A stretch of 64,000 nucleotides of DNA from Pseudomonas marginalis (GCF_900105325.1 NZ_FNSU01000003.1:1116001-1180000); one strand, 5' to 3'. Positions 16,152-24,781 are shown, counted from the stretch's first letter. Program-made: numbers and translations. The notes: generated by a model from the sequence alone, not told the origin.

Positions 16152-18866
16152 ATGAGCGCCGTAAAAAACACGCCACTGCAGAAAAAAACCGGCACCGCCA
16201 GCGACACCAAACTGTCGATGCGTGCCGCCCGCGAAGCCCACAACGGCCTGTCGGCCACCCTGGCCAACGTACGCGCCACCCAGGATGGCCTGACTGAACT
16301 GGACGCCACTGCCCGTCTGCAACGGGAAGGCCACAACGAAGTGGCCCATGACAAACCGCCTCACGCCATCGTGCAATTCCTGCAGGCCCTGAACAACCCG
16401 TTCATCTACGTGTTGCTGACCCTGGGCGGCATCAGCTTTTTCACCGACTGCTGGCTGCCGATGCAGGACGGTGAAGAAGCCGATCCCACCAAGGTCGTCA
16501 TCATCATGACCATGGTCCTGCTCAGCAGCCTGCTGCGCTTCTGGCAGGAGCACCGTTCGACCAAGTCCGCCGAAGCCTTGAAAGCCATGGTCCGCACCAC
16601 TGCCACGGTGCTGCGCCGTGAGCAAGTGGGCAGCCAGCCCACCCTGCGCGAAGTGCCGATGCGCGAGTTGGTGGCCGGCGATATCGTGCAGTTGTCGGCC
16701 GGTGACATGATCCCTGCCGACATCCGCCTGATCGAGTCCCGGGACCTGTTTATCAGCCAGGCGGTGCTCACCGGCGAAGCCTTGCCGGTGGAGAAGTACG
16801 ACACCCTCGGCGACGTCACGCAAAAATCCGCCGGGCCGGTCGCCGCCGACCAGGGCAACCTGCTGGACCTGCCGAACATCTGCTTCATGGGCACCAATGT
16901 GGTCAGCGGCCGCGCCAAAGCTGTGGTGGTGGCGACCGGGCCGCGCACCTACTTTGGCTCCCTGGCCAAGGCGATTGTCGGCTCCCGGGTACAGACCGCA
17001 TTCGATCGCGGGGTGAACAGCGTCAGCTGGCTGCTGATCCGCTTCATGCTGGTGATGGTACCGATCGTGTTCTTCCTCAACGGCTTCTCCAAGGGTGACT
17101 GGGGCGATGCGTTCCTGTTCGCCCTGGCGGTTGCCGTGGGCCTGACCCCGGAAATGCTGCCGATGATCGTCAGCGCCAACCTGGCCAAGGGCGCCACGGC
17201 GATGGCCAAGCGCAAAGTAGTGGTCAAGCGCCTCAACGCGATCCAGAACTTCGGCTCGATGGACGTGCTGTGCACCGACAAGACCGGCACCCTGACCCAG
17301 GACAAGATCATCCTCGAGCATCACGTCAACGCCTTCGGCCAGCGCGATGATGCGGTGCTGTCCCTGGCCTGGCTCAACAGCTACCACCAGAGCGGCATGA
17401 AAAACCTGATGGACCAGGCCGTGGTGCAGTTCTCGGAGCAGAACCCGAGGTTCCAGCTGCCGTTTGCCTACAGCAAGGTCGATGAATTGCCGTTCGACTT
17501 TGTGCGCCGTCGCCTCTCCATCGTGGTCAAGGACGCTGTCCACGACCATCTGCTGGTGTGCAAAGGCGCCGTCGAGGAGATGCTGGACATTGCCACCCAC
17601 GTGATGGAGGCCGGCAGTGCAGTGCCTCTGGATGAGCACCGCCGCGAGGAGTTGCTGGCGATCGCCAATGACTACAACGAAGACGGCTTCCGCGTGCTGG
17701 TGGTGGCCACGCGCAACATTCCAAAGGCCCTGGCCCGCCAGCAGTACACCACCGCCGATGAGCGCAACCTGGTGATCCAGGGCTTCCTGACCTTCCTCGA
17801 TCCGCCCAAGGAAACCGCCGGCCCGGCGATTGCAGCCCTGCAGCAGATCGGCGTGACGGTCAAAGTCCTCACCGGCGACAACGCCGTGGTCACCAGCAAG
17901 ATCTGCCGCCAGGTCGGCCTCGAACCAGGCCGGCCGCTGTTGGGGGTGGAGATCGAGCTTATGGACGACGCCACCCTGGCGCGCCATGTGGAGGAGCGCA
18001 CGGTATTTGCCAAGCTCACGCCGCTACAGAAATCCCGGGTGCTCAAGGCCCTGCAAGCCAACGGCCACACCGTCGGCTTCCTCGGCGACGGCATCAACGA
18101 CGCACCGGCATTGCGGGATGCCGACGTGGGTATCTCGGTAGACAGCGGCACGGACATCGCCAAGGAATCGGCCGACATCATCCTGCTCGAAAAGAGCCTG
18201 ATGGTGCTGGAAGAAGGCGTGCTCAAAGGCCGCGAAACCTTCGGCAATATCATGAAGTACCTGAACATGACCGCCAGTTCCAACTTCGGCAACGTGTTTT
18301 CGGTGCTGGTGGCCAGTGCATTCATCCCGTTCCTGCCGATGCTGTCGATTCACCTGCTGCTGCAGAACCTGATGTACGACATCTCCCAACTGGCCCTGCC
18401 GTGGGACAAGATGGACAAGGAGTACCTGGCCAAACCGCGCAAGTGGGACGCCAGGAACATCGGCCGCTTCATGATCTGGATCGGGCCGACCTCGTCGATC
18501 TTCGACATCACCACCTTTGCCCTGATGTGGTACGTGTTCGCCGCCAACAGCGTGGAAATGCAGACCCTGTTCCAGTCCGGCTGGTTTATCGAGGGCCTGC
18601 TCTCGCAAACCCTGGTGGTGCACATGCTGCGCACCCGCAAGATTCCGTTCTTCCAGAGCACGGCGGCATGGCCGGTGCTGATGATGACCGGCGTGGTGAT
18701 TGCGCTGGGCATCTACGTACCGTTCTCGCCCCTGGGCGCCCTGGTGGGCCTGCAACCGCTGCCGCTGGCGTACTTCCCGTGGCTGGTCGGCACGCTGCTC
18801 AGCTATTGCTGCGTGGCCCAACTGATGAAAACCCTCTACATCCGCCGCTTCAAGCAGTGGTACTGA
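16152..18866 (+). CDS. mgtA: Magnesium-transporting P-type ATPase MgtA
   Basis: A 904-residue P3B-type ATPase importing Mg2+ across the inner membrane. An N-terminal cation-ATPase region is followed by the actuator motif LTGEALPVEK near residue 206, the phosphorylation site DKTGTLTQD (Asp376), the nucleotide-domain LTGDN near 575, GDGINDAPALRDADVGISVDSGTDIAKESADIIL near 645-680, and C-terminal helices. Length fits MgtA/MgtB. The ATG at 16152 has CAGGAG eight to nine bases upstream and is preferred over 16116. Likely controlled by its long leader and by Mg2+ limitation. Confidence 0.93.
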   Translation: MSAVKNTPLQKKTGTASDTKLSMRAAREAHNGLSATLANVRATQDGLTELDATARLQREGHNEVAHDKPPHAIVQFLQALNNPFIYVLLTLGGISFFTDCWLPMQDGEEADPTKVVIIMTMVLLSSLLRFWQEHRSTKSAEALKAMVRTTATVLRREQVGSQPTLREVPMRELVAGDIVQLSAGDMIPADIRLIESRDLFISQAVLTGEALPVEKYDTLGDVTQKSAGPVAADQGNLLDLPNICFMGTNVVSGRAKAVVVATGPRTYFGSLAKAIVGSRVQTAFDRGVNSVSWLLIRFMLVMVPIVFFLNGFSKGDWGDAFLFALAVAVGLTPEMLPMIVSANLAKGATAMAKRKVVVKRLNAIQNFGSMDVLCTDKTGTLTQDKIILEHHVNAFGQRDDAVLSLAWLNSYHQSGMKNLMDQAVVQFSEQNPRFQLPFAYSKVDELPFDFVRRRLSIVVKDAVHDHLLVCKGAVEEMLDIATHVMEAGSAVPLDEHRREELLAIANDYNEDGFRVLVVATRNIPKALARQQYTTADERNLVIQGFLTFLDPPKETAGPAIAALQQIGVTVKVLTGDNAVVTSKICRQVGLEPGRPLLGVEIELMDDATLARHVEERTVFAKLTPLQKSRVLKALQANGHTVGFLGDGINDAPALRDADVGISVDSGTDIAKESADIILLEKSLMVLEEGVLKGRETFGNIMKYLNMTASSNFGNVFSVLVASAFIPFLPMLSIHLLLQNLMYDISQLALPWDKMDKEYLAKPRKWDARNIGRFMIWIGPTSSIFDITTFALMWYVFAANSVEMQTLFQSGWFIEGLLSQTLVVHMLRTRKIPFFQSTAAWPVLMMTGVVIALGIYVPFSPLGALVGLQPLPLAYFPWLVGTLLSYCCVAQLMKTLYIRRFKQWY

Positions 18867-18884
18867 GTTCCCCCGCCGTTTAAA

Positions 18885-18910
18885 CGGTGGCGGTCGCCCG
18901 GCCGCCACCG
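18885..18910. other. Hairpin between mgtA and the DUF2493 gene
   Basis: CGGTGGCGG at 18885-18893 and CCGCCACCG at 18902-18910 form a perfect 9-bp stem with an 8-base loop. No T run follows. It may end the mgtA transcript inefficiently or protect its 3' end. Confidence 0.45.
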
Positions 18911-18931
18911 TGCATTACAAGGAATAGGATC

Positions 18932-19279
18932 ATGCGCGTCTTGATCTGTGCCGGTCGTCATTACGCCGACTGCAAAAAGTCCCGCCAAGTGCTGGACGCT
19001 TACCACCGCCTGCGCCCCGTGCAGGTGCTGATTCACGGCGGCAACCAGTTCCTCGGCAGCGCCATCGAGGACTGGGCGCGGGAACTCGGCATCGACGTGG
19101 TGCGCTACCCGCCCAACTGGCAACGCCACGGCAAGCAGGCGGAGCGCCAGCGCAACCATTTCATGCTGACCGACAGCCGCGCGGATGTGGTCATCGCGCT
19201 GCCAGGTGGTGACGACACGTCGGAGCTGGTCTGCCAGGCCAGGGCCAGCGGCATTTCGGTGCTGACCGTAGAGAACTGA
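18932..19279 (+). CDS. DUF2493 (SLOG-superfamily) protein
   Basis: A 115-residue cytoplasmic protein. It begins MRVLICAGRHYADC, the Rossmann-like start of DUF2493/YspA proteins, with VLIHGGNQFLGSAIEDWARELGIDVVRYPPNWQRHGKQAE and an RNHFML..DVVIALPGGDDTSELV region, all classical for the family. SLOG proteins bind nucleotide-derived ligands; the cellular role is not known. The ATG at 18932 has AAGGAATAGG upstream and is preferred over a start at 18887. Confidence 0.85.
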   Translation: MRVLICAGRHYADCKKSRQVLDAYHRLRPVQVLIHGGNQFLGSAIEDWARELGIDVVRYPPNWQRHGKQAERQRNHFMLTDSRADVVIALPGGDDTSELVCQARASGISVLTVEN

Positions 19280-19298
19280 CATTCAAGCGAGGTGCATC

Positions 19299-20120
19299 AT
19301 GCACAACAAACACACCCCGAAGCGCCCGGACGGGTTTGCCAAATACCGTGCGCGGCACTATCGCGGCGCGCGCCAGACCCTGCTGCTGTTGCCGCCGGCA
19401 AAACAGCGGGCGCTGCGGCGCAACCTGCTGTTTATCGGTATCACCCTGGGTTCGATCCTGTTAATTGCCCTGGTGTCCAAGGCCCATGCCGCCGGTGGCG
19501 CCTATGTGGTCGATGACGGCGCAATCAACGCACCGGGTGCCTGCAATCTCGACGCCTGGTACAGCGCCGACCGGCACGCCGGCAACACGCACACGGCAAC
19601 GCTGTCTCCCGCGTGCACGTTCAGCGTACTGCCTTCGGTGCAGTGGGGCGCGGCGCTGTCACGGGCCGACAGCGCAGGCCGGGGCGAGACCCAGGTGAGT
19701 CCGCAACTCAAGGCGCAGGTGCTGTCACGGCAAGACCTGGGGCTGGAAATGGCGATCTCCGCCGGGGCGCATCTTGCCCTTGATCGACGACACGGGTTCG
19801 ACGGCGCCGACTTCACCCTCCCCTTGACCTGGCAACCGCTGGCGCCCCTGCGCTTGAACCTGAATGCCGGCTGGGCCCATGCCTACAACGACGGCGAGCA
19901 AAACCAGCGCCTGAGCTGGGGCACCGGCGTCGAGTATCAACTGATGGATGCCCTCACGTTGATCGCTGAACGTTACGGCCAGGAAGGCGGTGACCAGGCC
20001 TGGCAAGCAGGGCCGCGCCTGCACTTCGGGGAGTTTGTCGACGTCGACCTGGTGCTCGGGCGCTACCTGGGCGGTGAACGCAATCAATGGCTGACCACCG
20101 GTGCGACGCTCAGGTTTTAG
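19299..20120 (+). CDS. Predicted outer-membrane beta-barrel-like protein
   Basis: A 273-residue protein. A basic N-terminal region of ~45 residues precedes one hydrophobic segment (LLFIGITLGSILLIALVSKAHA) ending in an AHA signal-peptidase-like site. The mature part has alternating polar and hydrophobic strands (LGLEMAISAGAHLALDRR, LRLNLNAGWAHAYND, LTLIAERYGQ) and ends with aromatic Phe in TTGATLRF, as expected of an outer-membrane barrel. The unusually long N-region is odd. It follows the DUF2493 gene by 19 bases and may be co-transcribed. Family not named. Confidence 0.6.
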   Translation: MHNKHTPKRPDGFAKYRARHYRGARQTLLLLPPAKQRALRRNLLFIGITLGSILLIALVSKAHAAGGAYVVDDGAINAPGACNLDAWYSADRHAGNTHTATLSPACTFSVLPSVQWGAALSRADSAGRGETQVSPQLKAQVLSRQDLGLEMAISAGAHLALDRRHGFDGADFTLPLTWQPLAPLRLNLNAGWAHAYNDGEQNQRLSWGTGVEYQLMDALTLIAERYGQEGGDQAWQAGPRLHFGEFVDVDLVLGRYLGGERNQWLTTGATLRF

Positions 20121-20214
20121 GCCTGGCCTGCTGCTCCCGGTGCAGTTGCCGTGGCGGGTCGTCCAGGTAATTACCTTATGATGGCGGCACCATTGCCAAC
20201 GAGGGGTAAAGCAC

Positions 20215-20742
20215 GTGGACCGTATCGAACAAATGACGCTGCTGGCGACCTACAACCAGTGGATGAACCGCAAGGTCTATGACGCGGCTGCCAGGCTTAC
20301 GGACGATGAGTTGCGCGTGGACCGCCAAGCGTTTTTCGGCTCGGTCTTCGGCACGCTCAACCATCTCACGTTGGGCGACACCGTCTGGCTCAAACGCTTT
20401 GCCCTGCACCCCGCCGGCTACGCGACGCTGGCGCCGCTGAACAGCATCGCCGCGCCGTCGGACCTCAAGCAACTGGCGTTCGCCGACCTGGGTGAACTCG
20501 CCGCCCGGCGGCGTTGGCTGGACCAATTGATCATCGATTGGGTGCACACCCTGCGCGAACCCGACCTCGACCATCGCCTGCACTACCACAACATGCGCGG
20601 CGCGGCGGCCAGCAAGACATTCGGCGCCCTGCTGGTGCATTTTTTCAATCACCAGACCCACCATAGAGGCCAGGTCACCACGCTGCTGACCCAGGCCGGG
20701 CAGGACGTGGGCGATACGGACCTGCTCGCCTTGATTGACTGA
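20215..20742 (+). CDS. DinB family protein
   Basis: A 175-residue four-helix-bundle protein. MTLLATYNQWMNRKVYDAAARL and FGTLNHLTLGDTVWLKRF (metal-binding His near residue 46) and FFNHQTHHRGQVTTLLTQAG (His pair near 145) are the hallmark DinB metal-site motifs. Members include thiol-dependent S-transferases and many uncharacterised damage-inducible proteins. The start is GTG at 20215, with GAGGGG nine bases upstream. It is convergent with the next gene, the stops being two bases apart. Confidence 0.88.
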   Translation: MDRIEQMTLLATYNQWMNRKVYDAAARLTDDELRVDRQAFFGSVFGTLNHLTLGDTVWLKRFALHPAGYATLAPLNSIAAPSDLKQLAFADLGELAARRRWLDQLIIDWVHTLREPDLDHRLHYHNMRGAAASKTFGALLVHFFNHQTHHRGQVTTLLTQAGQDVGDTDLLALID

Positions 20743-20744
20743 AC

Positions 20745-21203
20745 TCAGCGAGCGCTGAATTCGGCATAGGCCTGCAGCAACCGTGCAAAGTCCTCGGGTT
20801 GCGGCAACTGCTCGAAGCTTTCGACTGCCGGCGTGGTAGCCCAGGCCAGTTTTTCGCGGGTCCAGGTTTCCATAAAGGGCACGTACTCCGCAGCATTATC
20901 CAACAGCGTCGCACGCACGTTGACGAACTCATCGATGCCATGGGGGCGGGTAAACAGCCAGCTCATGCAGTGCGGGCAGCAATAGTGACGATCGACCCCG
21001 TGCAGGCCGCCGACCACCGGGCAGCCCTGGGTCACCGTGAACGCGCTGGCGGGAATCAGTGCACTGAGGGAGAACGCACTGGCGGTCATCTTCTGGCAGC
21101 CGGTGCAGTGGCACGCCATGGTAATCACCGGCGCCTGGCTCACGCTGAAGCGCACCCGGTTACAACGGCAACTGCCTTCCAGGGGCAGGGTCTCGACGCT
21201 CAT
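20745..21203 (-). CDS. GFA family (glutathione-dependent formaldehyde-activating-like) protein
   Basis: A 152-residue zinc protein. The family signature is clear: CRCNRVRF near residue 12, CHCTGCQKMTASAF near 31-44, and HYCCPHCMSWLF near 73-84, giving the CxC, CxCxxC and CxxC ligands. The family is named for the formaldehyde-glutathione enzyme, but most members are of unknown function. The ATG at 21203 with AAGGAG seven bases upstream decides the start; a much longer open frame to 21539 has no support. Confidence 0.87.
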   Translation of the reverse strand: MSVETLPLEGSCRCNRVRFSVSQAPVITMACHCTGCQKMTASAFSLSALIPASAFTVTQGCPVVGGLHGVDRHYCCPHCMSWLFTRPHGIDEFVNVRATLLDNAAEYVPFMETWTREKLAWATTPAVESFEQLPQPEDFARLLQAYAEFSAR

Positions 21204-21298
21204 CACACACTCCTTTTCATGATCAGTGGCATGGCAGGGTAGCGCCGAGGCGGGGGTGTTGAACAGGTCCAGGGGCAAAACCGAACGCTGCTGCGCCC

Positions 21299-21514
21299 AT
21301 GGGGGTCGTAACCTCAGGTAAGTGCCGCACCTGCCGCAACACCGATGCCTACAAGGAAGCGCGCCGCAACCAGCGCAACGCCGCACGCCGTGCTTCGCGC
21401 CAGGCCAAGACCCACACCAGCACCGACTGGCGCAGTGCCTGGACGCAGCGCCTGACCGATCTGCCAGGGCGACAGCGCCTGCCCCGCGGCTTCGGCGCAC
21501 AGCCTTTCGTATAA
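21299..21514 (+). CDS. Small basic Cys-containing protein, unknown
   Basis: A 71-residue, Arg-rich protein with CRTCRN near residue 9-14. No known domain. No strong ribosome site is seen before the ATG. In its favour, a perfect terminator-type hairpin with a T-rich tail begins 12 bases after its stop, on the same strand, and no other plus-strand gene would use it. Against it, an open frame also runs on the opposite strand. Confidence 0.45.
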   Translation: MGVVTSGKCRTCRNTDAYKEARRNQRNAARRASRQAKTHTSTDWRSAWTQRLTDLPGRQRLPRGFGAQPFV

Positions 21515-21525
21515 GCAGAAACGCA

Positions 21526-21555
21526 GAAGCCCCGGACAAACCGGGGCTTCGTTTT
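21526..21555 (+). terminator. Strong terminator hairpin
   Basis: GAAGCCCCGG at 21526-21535 and CCGGGGCTTC at 21541-21550 form a 10-bp stem with loop ACAAA, followed by GTTTTC. It serves the plus-strand small gene and possibly the minus-strand gene ending at 21559. Confidence 0.75.
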
Positions 21556-21558
21556 CAA

Positions 21559-21750
21559 TCAATCATCATTGGACACCGGCCTGTTGCGTGCCTGGTAACC
21601 CGGCAACGTGGCGGCATACGCCAGTGCCTGTTCACGGGAATTGAAGGACGCCAGCCGATCCTGGGGCGTACACACCCGCCATGGCCCGAAATTGACCTGC
21701 ACGATGTCGTACCCATTCAGATGCAGCTTCTTCAGCAGTGGAGCGCTCAT
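21559..21750 (-). CDS. Small conserved-looking protein, unknown
   Basis: A 63-residue protein beginning MSAPLLKKLHLNGYDIVQVN and containing GPWRVCTPQDRLASFNSREQALAYAATLPGY. The pattern (aromatic strand, then SREQALAYA helix) resembles small DUF2188-type proteins, but this is not certain. The ATG at 21750 has GAGG six bases upstream and is preferred over a GTG two codons earlier. No neighbours suggest a role. Confidence 0.65.
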   Translation of the reverse strand: MSAPLLKKLHLNGYDIVQVNFGPWRVCTPQDRLASFNSREQALAYAATLPGYQARNRPVSNDD

Positions 21751-21845
21751 AGTCACCTCGCTTTCCTGAGATTTCCCAGCGTTGCACGCCCTACCTTACA
21801 CCCGCATCCAGGCTCATGACCGACCGCATGTCGCATGCGGCCAGG

Positions 21846-22310
21846 CTACTTGACCTTGCTGCTCAAGGTATCCACGCTGCGTTTGAGATCATCCAGGCTG
21901 CGCTTCAAACCTTCGATATCGCTTTTCTGCCGTTCGATCGTGCTGTTCTGATCCTCGACCGTGCGCTTGAGGCTCGCCAACTGGCTGTCACTGGAACTGG
22001 CGCTCGAACCGTCCCTGCGCTTGAACTCATCGAACGCGCGGTCCTGCCCCTCCAGCTTGCCTTTCAGGCCTTGCACCTCACTCTCGGTACGTTTCTGCGC
22101 AGCCTGCAGCTGTTCAATATCCCCCACCGAAATGCTCGACGCCTTCAACACATACTGATTGCCCGCCTCCAGCGAAGTCCCCGTCAACCGATCACCGCCT
22201 GACGCGCTGAAATCCCCCCACTTCACCGCACTCCCAGCCTGTGCCGTACCGGCCAACAGTCCCACGACACCTGCAATAACCATCCAATAGCGCCTGCGAA
22301 CACTGAGCAT
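21846..22310 (-). CDS. Secreted coiled-coil protein, unknown
   Basis: A 154-residue protein. From the ATG at 22310 it has a signal peptide (MLSVRRRYWMVIAGVVGLLAGTAQA). The mature N-terminus contains VKWGDFSASGGDRLTGTSLEAGNQYVLK, and residues ~60-154 form a continuous heptad coiled coil (LKRTVEDQNSTIERQKSDIEGLKRSLDDLKRSVDTL). AAGGAA eight bases upstream of 22310 decides the start over an earlier one at 22361. Likely periplasmic; function unknown. Confidence 0.7.
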   Translation of the reverse strand: MLSVRRRYWMVIAGVVGLLAGTAQAGSAVKWGDFSASGGDRLTGTSLEAGNQYVLKASSISVGDIEQLQAAQKRTESEVQGLKGKLEGQDRAFDEFKRRDGSSASSSDSQLASLKRTVEDQNSTIERQKSDIEGLKRSLDDLKRSVDTLSSKVK

Positions 22311-22480
22311 CAACTGATTCCTTTCCAGATTGCCTAGATGGCATATCGCTATGACTGTCATTTATACCGCTTGTTCCCGTACTGTAGGAATCCTCCGGTT
22401 CGCCTGTTAAAGCCGATGTAGATCACTGATCTGCCAAGCTTTTTCAGGCGCCGTCCATGCAAGAAAGCGGCAGACCGACC

Positions 22481-22509
22481 TTGCGTCGAAGCGCCTGGAT
22501 CTATATATT
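22481..22509 (+). promoter_or_regulatory. Promoter of tRNA-Leu
   Basis: TTGCGT at 22481-22486 and TATATT at 22504-22509 with a 17-base spacer. The predicted start near 22516 leaves a short 5' leader before the tRNA at 22535. Confidence 0.6.
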
Positions 22510-22534
22510 CCCAACCCTGTAACAACGCGCTACC

Positions 22535-22621
22535 GCCCGAATGGCGAAACTGGTAGACGCATGGGACTTAAAATCCCCCGCTCGTAAGGGCGTCCCGGTT
22601 CGATTCCGGGTTCGGGCACCA
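22535..22621 (+). tRNA. tRNA-Leu (anticodon TAA)
   Basis: An 87-base tRNA gene with an encoded CCA end. The acceptor arms GCCCGAA and TTCGGGC pair perfectly. The anticodon loop reads CTTAAAA in the stem GGGA/TCCC, giving anticodon TAA for Leu UUA codons. A long variable arm (CCCGCTCGTAAGGGCG) marks a class II tRNA, and GGTTCGATTCC is the T loop. A terminator follows within ten bases. Confidence 0.97.
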
Positions 22622-22629
22622 TATATATC

Positions 22630-22672
22630 AAGGGCTTGCATGATGAACTTCATGCAGGCCCTTATCTTTTTG
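22630..22672 (+). terminator. Terminator of tRNA-Leu
   Basis: AAGGGC-TT-GCATGA at 22630-22643 pairs with TCATGCAGGCCCTT at 22650-22663, with a small internal mismatch, followed by ATCTTTTT. Typical intrinsic terminator for a single tRNA unit. Confidence 0.85.
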
Positions 22673-22804
22673 GCTCCGCAATTTTAGACCCTGCACCGCA
22701 ATTCCCTTTATACAACTGCGCAAAAACTTAGCATCCAGTCGAGTTTTACCAATCACATGGATGTCCAGTAAGCTGCTCATTCAAACTGGACAAGGACGAC
22801 TCGC

Positions 22805-23110
22805 GTGATCACCTGCCATCTGAAGTATCAGATTGACCCCTATCAAATCCCCGCCTTTGAAAACTATTCGAGACTATGGATTGGCATAGTCAACCGAATG
22901 GGGGGCACCCACCACGGTTATTTCCTTCCTGCCGAGGGCGCCAATAACGTCGCCTATTGCCTTTTCAGCTTTCCGAGCCTTTCGGATTATGAGCGCTATC
23001 GCAAAGAATCAGAGACTGATCCGGAATGTGTCAGCACATTCGCGCTGGCAACAGAGAAGCGATTCATCGTCAGCTACGAGAGAACCTTCTTGCGGCCGGT
23101 GCTCGACTGA
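22805..23110 (+). CDS. NIPSNAP family protein
   Basis: A 101-residue protein of the NIPSNAP ferredoxin-like (dimeric alpha-beta barrel) fold. MITCHLKYQIDPYQIPAFENYSRLW and GGTHHGYFLPAEGANNVAYCLFSFPSLSDYERYR are typical. Function of bacterial members is unknown. It starts at GTG (22805) with AAGGA nine bases upstream. It is the first gene after tRNA-Leu, in a stretch noticeably AT-richer than the region before. Confidence 0.8.
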   Translation: MITCHLKYQIDPYQIPAFENYSRLWIGIVNRMGGTHHGYFLPAEGANNVAYCLFSFPSLSDYERYRKESETDPECVSTFALATEKRFIVSYERTFLRPVLD

Positions 23111-23113
23111 CCC

Positions 23114-23137
23114 AGGGCCCGGCCCGCCGGGCTCTTT
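23114..23137 (+). terminator. Terminator after the NIPSNAP gene
   Basis: GCCCGG at 23117-23122 and CCGGGC at 23127-23132, extended by three weaker pairs, followed by TCTTT. It begins four bases after the NIPSNAP stop. Confidence 0.6.
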
Positions 23138-23163
23138 CATACCGTGAAAAAAACGGATTGCCG

Positions 23164-23601
23164 ATGAAAATCCGCCCACTCCAGTTTGAGTTGAAAGACT
23201 TCGCTCTCGCGCTTTACGGCCTGAGCCTGATGCTGCCGGCTACAAACGAGCATCATGAGGTTTTCGACGTAAGCCCATACTCATATGGCTGGCATATTTT
23301 GCTGTCAGGTATTCTTGCGGTCATGGACGGAGGCATCGCGTGGCTTGCAAACATCGCGTTCATACCGGCGTATCTATACAGGAATGCAAGAAAGTCGCTG
23401 ATTTGCTCAATCATAGCAATCGCGATGGGCCTAACCTCGTTCTCCTACACCAGCATCTGGAACGATGGCGCCGGAAGGATAAGCATCACAAGCTACAGCT
23501 ACGGATTTTACGTTTGGATGCTTTCTTTTGCATGGCTTGCCGCCACCTCTGTTATTGAACTTCAACGTGATAAAAGACGCTCACTGACCGCAAGCTCGTA
23601 A
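23164..23601 (+). CDS. Small integral membrane protein, unknown
   Basis: A 145-residue protein with about four hydrophobic helices (FALALYGLSLMLPA, WHILLSGILAVMDGGIAWLANIAFIPAYLY, SLICSIIAIAMGLTSF, FYVWMLSFAWLAATSV). No recognised domain. The ATG at 23164 was chosen because the upstream part of the frame overlaps the NIPSNAP gene and its terminator. Base composition is AT-richer than core neighbours. Probably accessory. Confidence 0.6.
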   Translation: MKIRPLQFELKDFALALYGLSLMLPATNEHHEVFDVSPYSYGWHILLSGILAVMDGGIAWLANIAFIPAYLYRNARKSLICSIIAIAMGLTSFSYTSIWNDGAGRISITSYSYGFYVWMLSFAWLAATSVIELQRDKRRSLTASS

Positions 23602-23668
23602 AACGGGATGACATTGCAACTCGGTCATGGCGTTTTGCACCTTCGGCACGTCACAAAGGTCACGAGGA

Positions 23669-24109
23669 ATGAGTTCAGCAGAAAAGGACGCAGCAAGATC
23701 TACCGGTATATCAATAGCAGTAGTAGGTATTGCTCTGGGCCTAGCCGTTGCCGTCTACATAAGCCCTAAAAACGAGTATTTCCTGGGTAATTTTACATAC
23801 CTCTGGTTACCGCAAGCAGCCGTGCTTGCTCTGGCTCTGGCGTGCAAGACCTCCCGAGAATCAGTGGGCGGAATAGCTATAGCGTTGGCCCTGTATTTGA
23901 GTGTTTTCGCCTTCTGGTTTTCTGGTAGGAACGCTGATTCCATGGCTTGGCTGGGTTACTTCTTCAGCTTTCATGGAGCCTTAATTGGCGCAGGCTTTGC
24001 AATCGTGAGCGAGAAGCCCCATCACTCGCGACGAAAGCTGCAGCATCATTGCGATGCGGCAACTATCTTTGTGTCGCCTCTCTTTGAACTATTGCGGCTA
24101 CTTTCTTGA
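23669..24109 (+). CDS. Small integral membrane protein, unknown
   Basis: A 146-residue protein with four hydrophobic helices (STGISIAVVGIALGLAVAVY, YLWLPQAAVLALALAC, VGGIAIALALYLSVFAFWF, WLGYFFSFHGALIGAGFAIV) and a basic C-terminus. The ATG at 23669 directly follows AAAGGTCACGAGGA, a plausible ribosome site. No domain is recognised. Its 3' end overlaps that of the minus-strand ORF at 24046 by 64 bases. Confidence 0.55.
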   Translation: MSSAEKDAARSTGISIAVVGIALGLAVAVYISPKNEYFLGNFTYLWLPQAAVLALALACKTSRESVGGIAIALALYLSVFAFWFSGRNADSMAWLGYFFSFHGALIGAGFAIVSEKPHHSRRKLQHHCDAATIFVSPLFELLRLLS

Positions 24110-24291
24110 CTGTCTTCGGTAAGCGTAACGGGGAAAAGAGTCACAGCTAGGCTCGATGAAACAATTACTCCAAAGGCCGAAACCTTGACCGCCCTGCCAT
24201 CACCAGCGATTGCGGGAAAACTGCACGGAAAACCGAGCATAAGCACAACAATCAGTTTGCGCAAAAAATCCACTCCACGGGTTTGCATCAT
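24046..24291 (-). CDS. Small putative secreted protein
   Basis: An 81-residue ORF. The start region MMQTRGVDFLRKLIVVLMLGFPCSFPAIAG looks like a signal peptide. The remainder (VKVSAFGVIVSSSLAVTLFPVTLTEDSQESSRNSSKRG) has no known domain. AAAGG touches the first ATG, three bases from the second (24288), so the start is uncertain. It overlaps the 3' end of the membrane-protein gene on the other strand. Confidence 0.4.
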   Translation of the reverse strand: MMQTRGVDFLRKLIVVLMLGFPCSFPAIAGDGRAVKVSAFGVIVSSSLAVTLFPVTLTEDSQESSRNSSKRGDTKIVAASQ

Positions 24292-24415
24292 CCTTTAGGG
24301 CTGAATCTACAATCTTCCTGGCCAGGCATCCAGTGTGTATGGAATGCCAGTAACTACGTCCATTACGAAATGATAGCGTTGCGCCACACTAATTTATCGA
24401 GCGCATGAGGAAGCC

Positions 24416-24781
24416 ATGGCAATAGGTGACAAGATAAGACAATTCTCTGTAGCACCCGCCAAAGATCATCAGTGGATCCGTGGGCTGCGCTACGCGATCA
24501 TGTTAGAAATTGAAGATTTCAAGGACCGCGAGGGCATGCGCCTATCTCTTTCAGCGGAACGGATAAACGCTCTCAAGGGCAACGAACGTTTCGCTCATCG
24601 ACTTTCGAATCTGCAAGAAATTATGGATCTCATAGCACCTTTAGAAAACGAAGATCCTTTACGGTCAGCCGAATTAGGAAATGAGTTAGCCCACTACCTA
24701 TCGGCTAGAGAGAACAATCCTGATTGTAGTAGCCCGATCAGGCTCAAAGGCGAGTTGCTAGGGATGGATCTTGGTCTTTGA
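24416..24781 (+). CDS. Hypothetical soluble protein
   Basis: A 121-residue, charged, mostly helical cytoplasmic protein starting MAIGDKIRQFSVAPAKDHQW. GAGGAAG lies four to five bases before the ATG, a good ribosome site. No domain is recognised. The C-terminal half (EIMDLIAPLENEDPLRSAELGNELAHYLSARE) suggests a small helical bundle. It lies within the accessory stretch after tRNA-Leu. Confidence 0.55.
   Translation: MAIGDKIRQFSVAPAKDHQWIRGLRYAIMLEIEDFKDREGMRLSLSAERINALKGNERFAHRLSNLQEIMDLIAPLENEDPLRSAELGNELAHYLSARENNPDCSSPIRLKGELLGMDLGL

Noticed and set aside
16032..17987. A 651-codon open frame antisense to mgtA
   Set aside because: It lies opposite clear P-type ATPase motifs and encodes a His/Gln/Gly-rich sequence with no domain.
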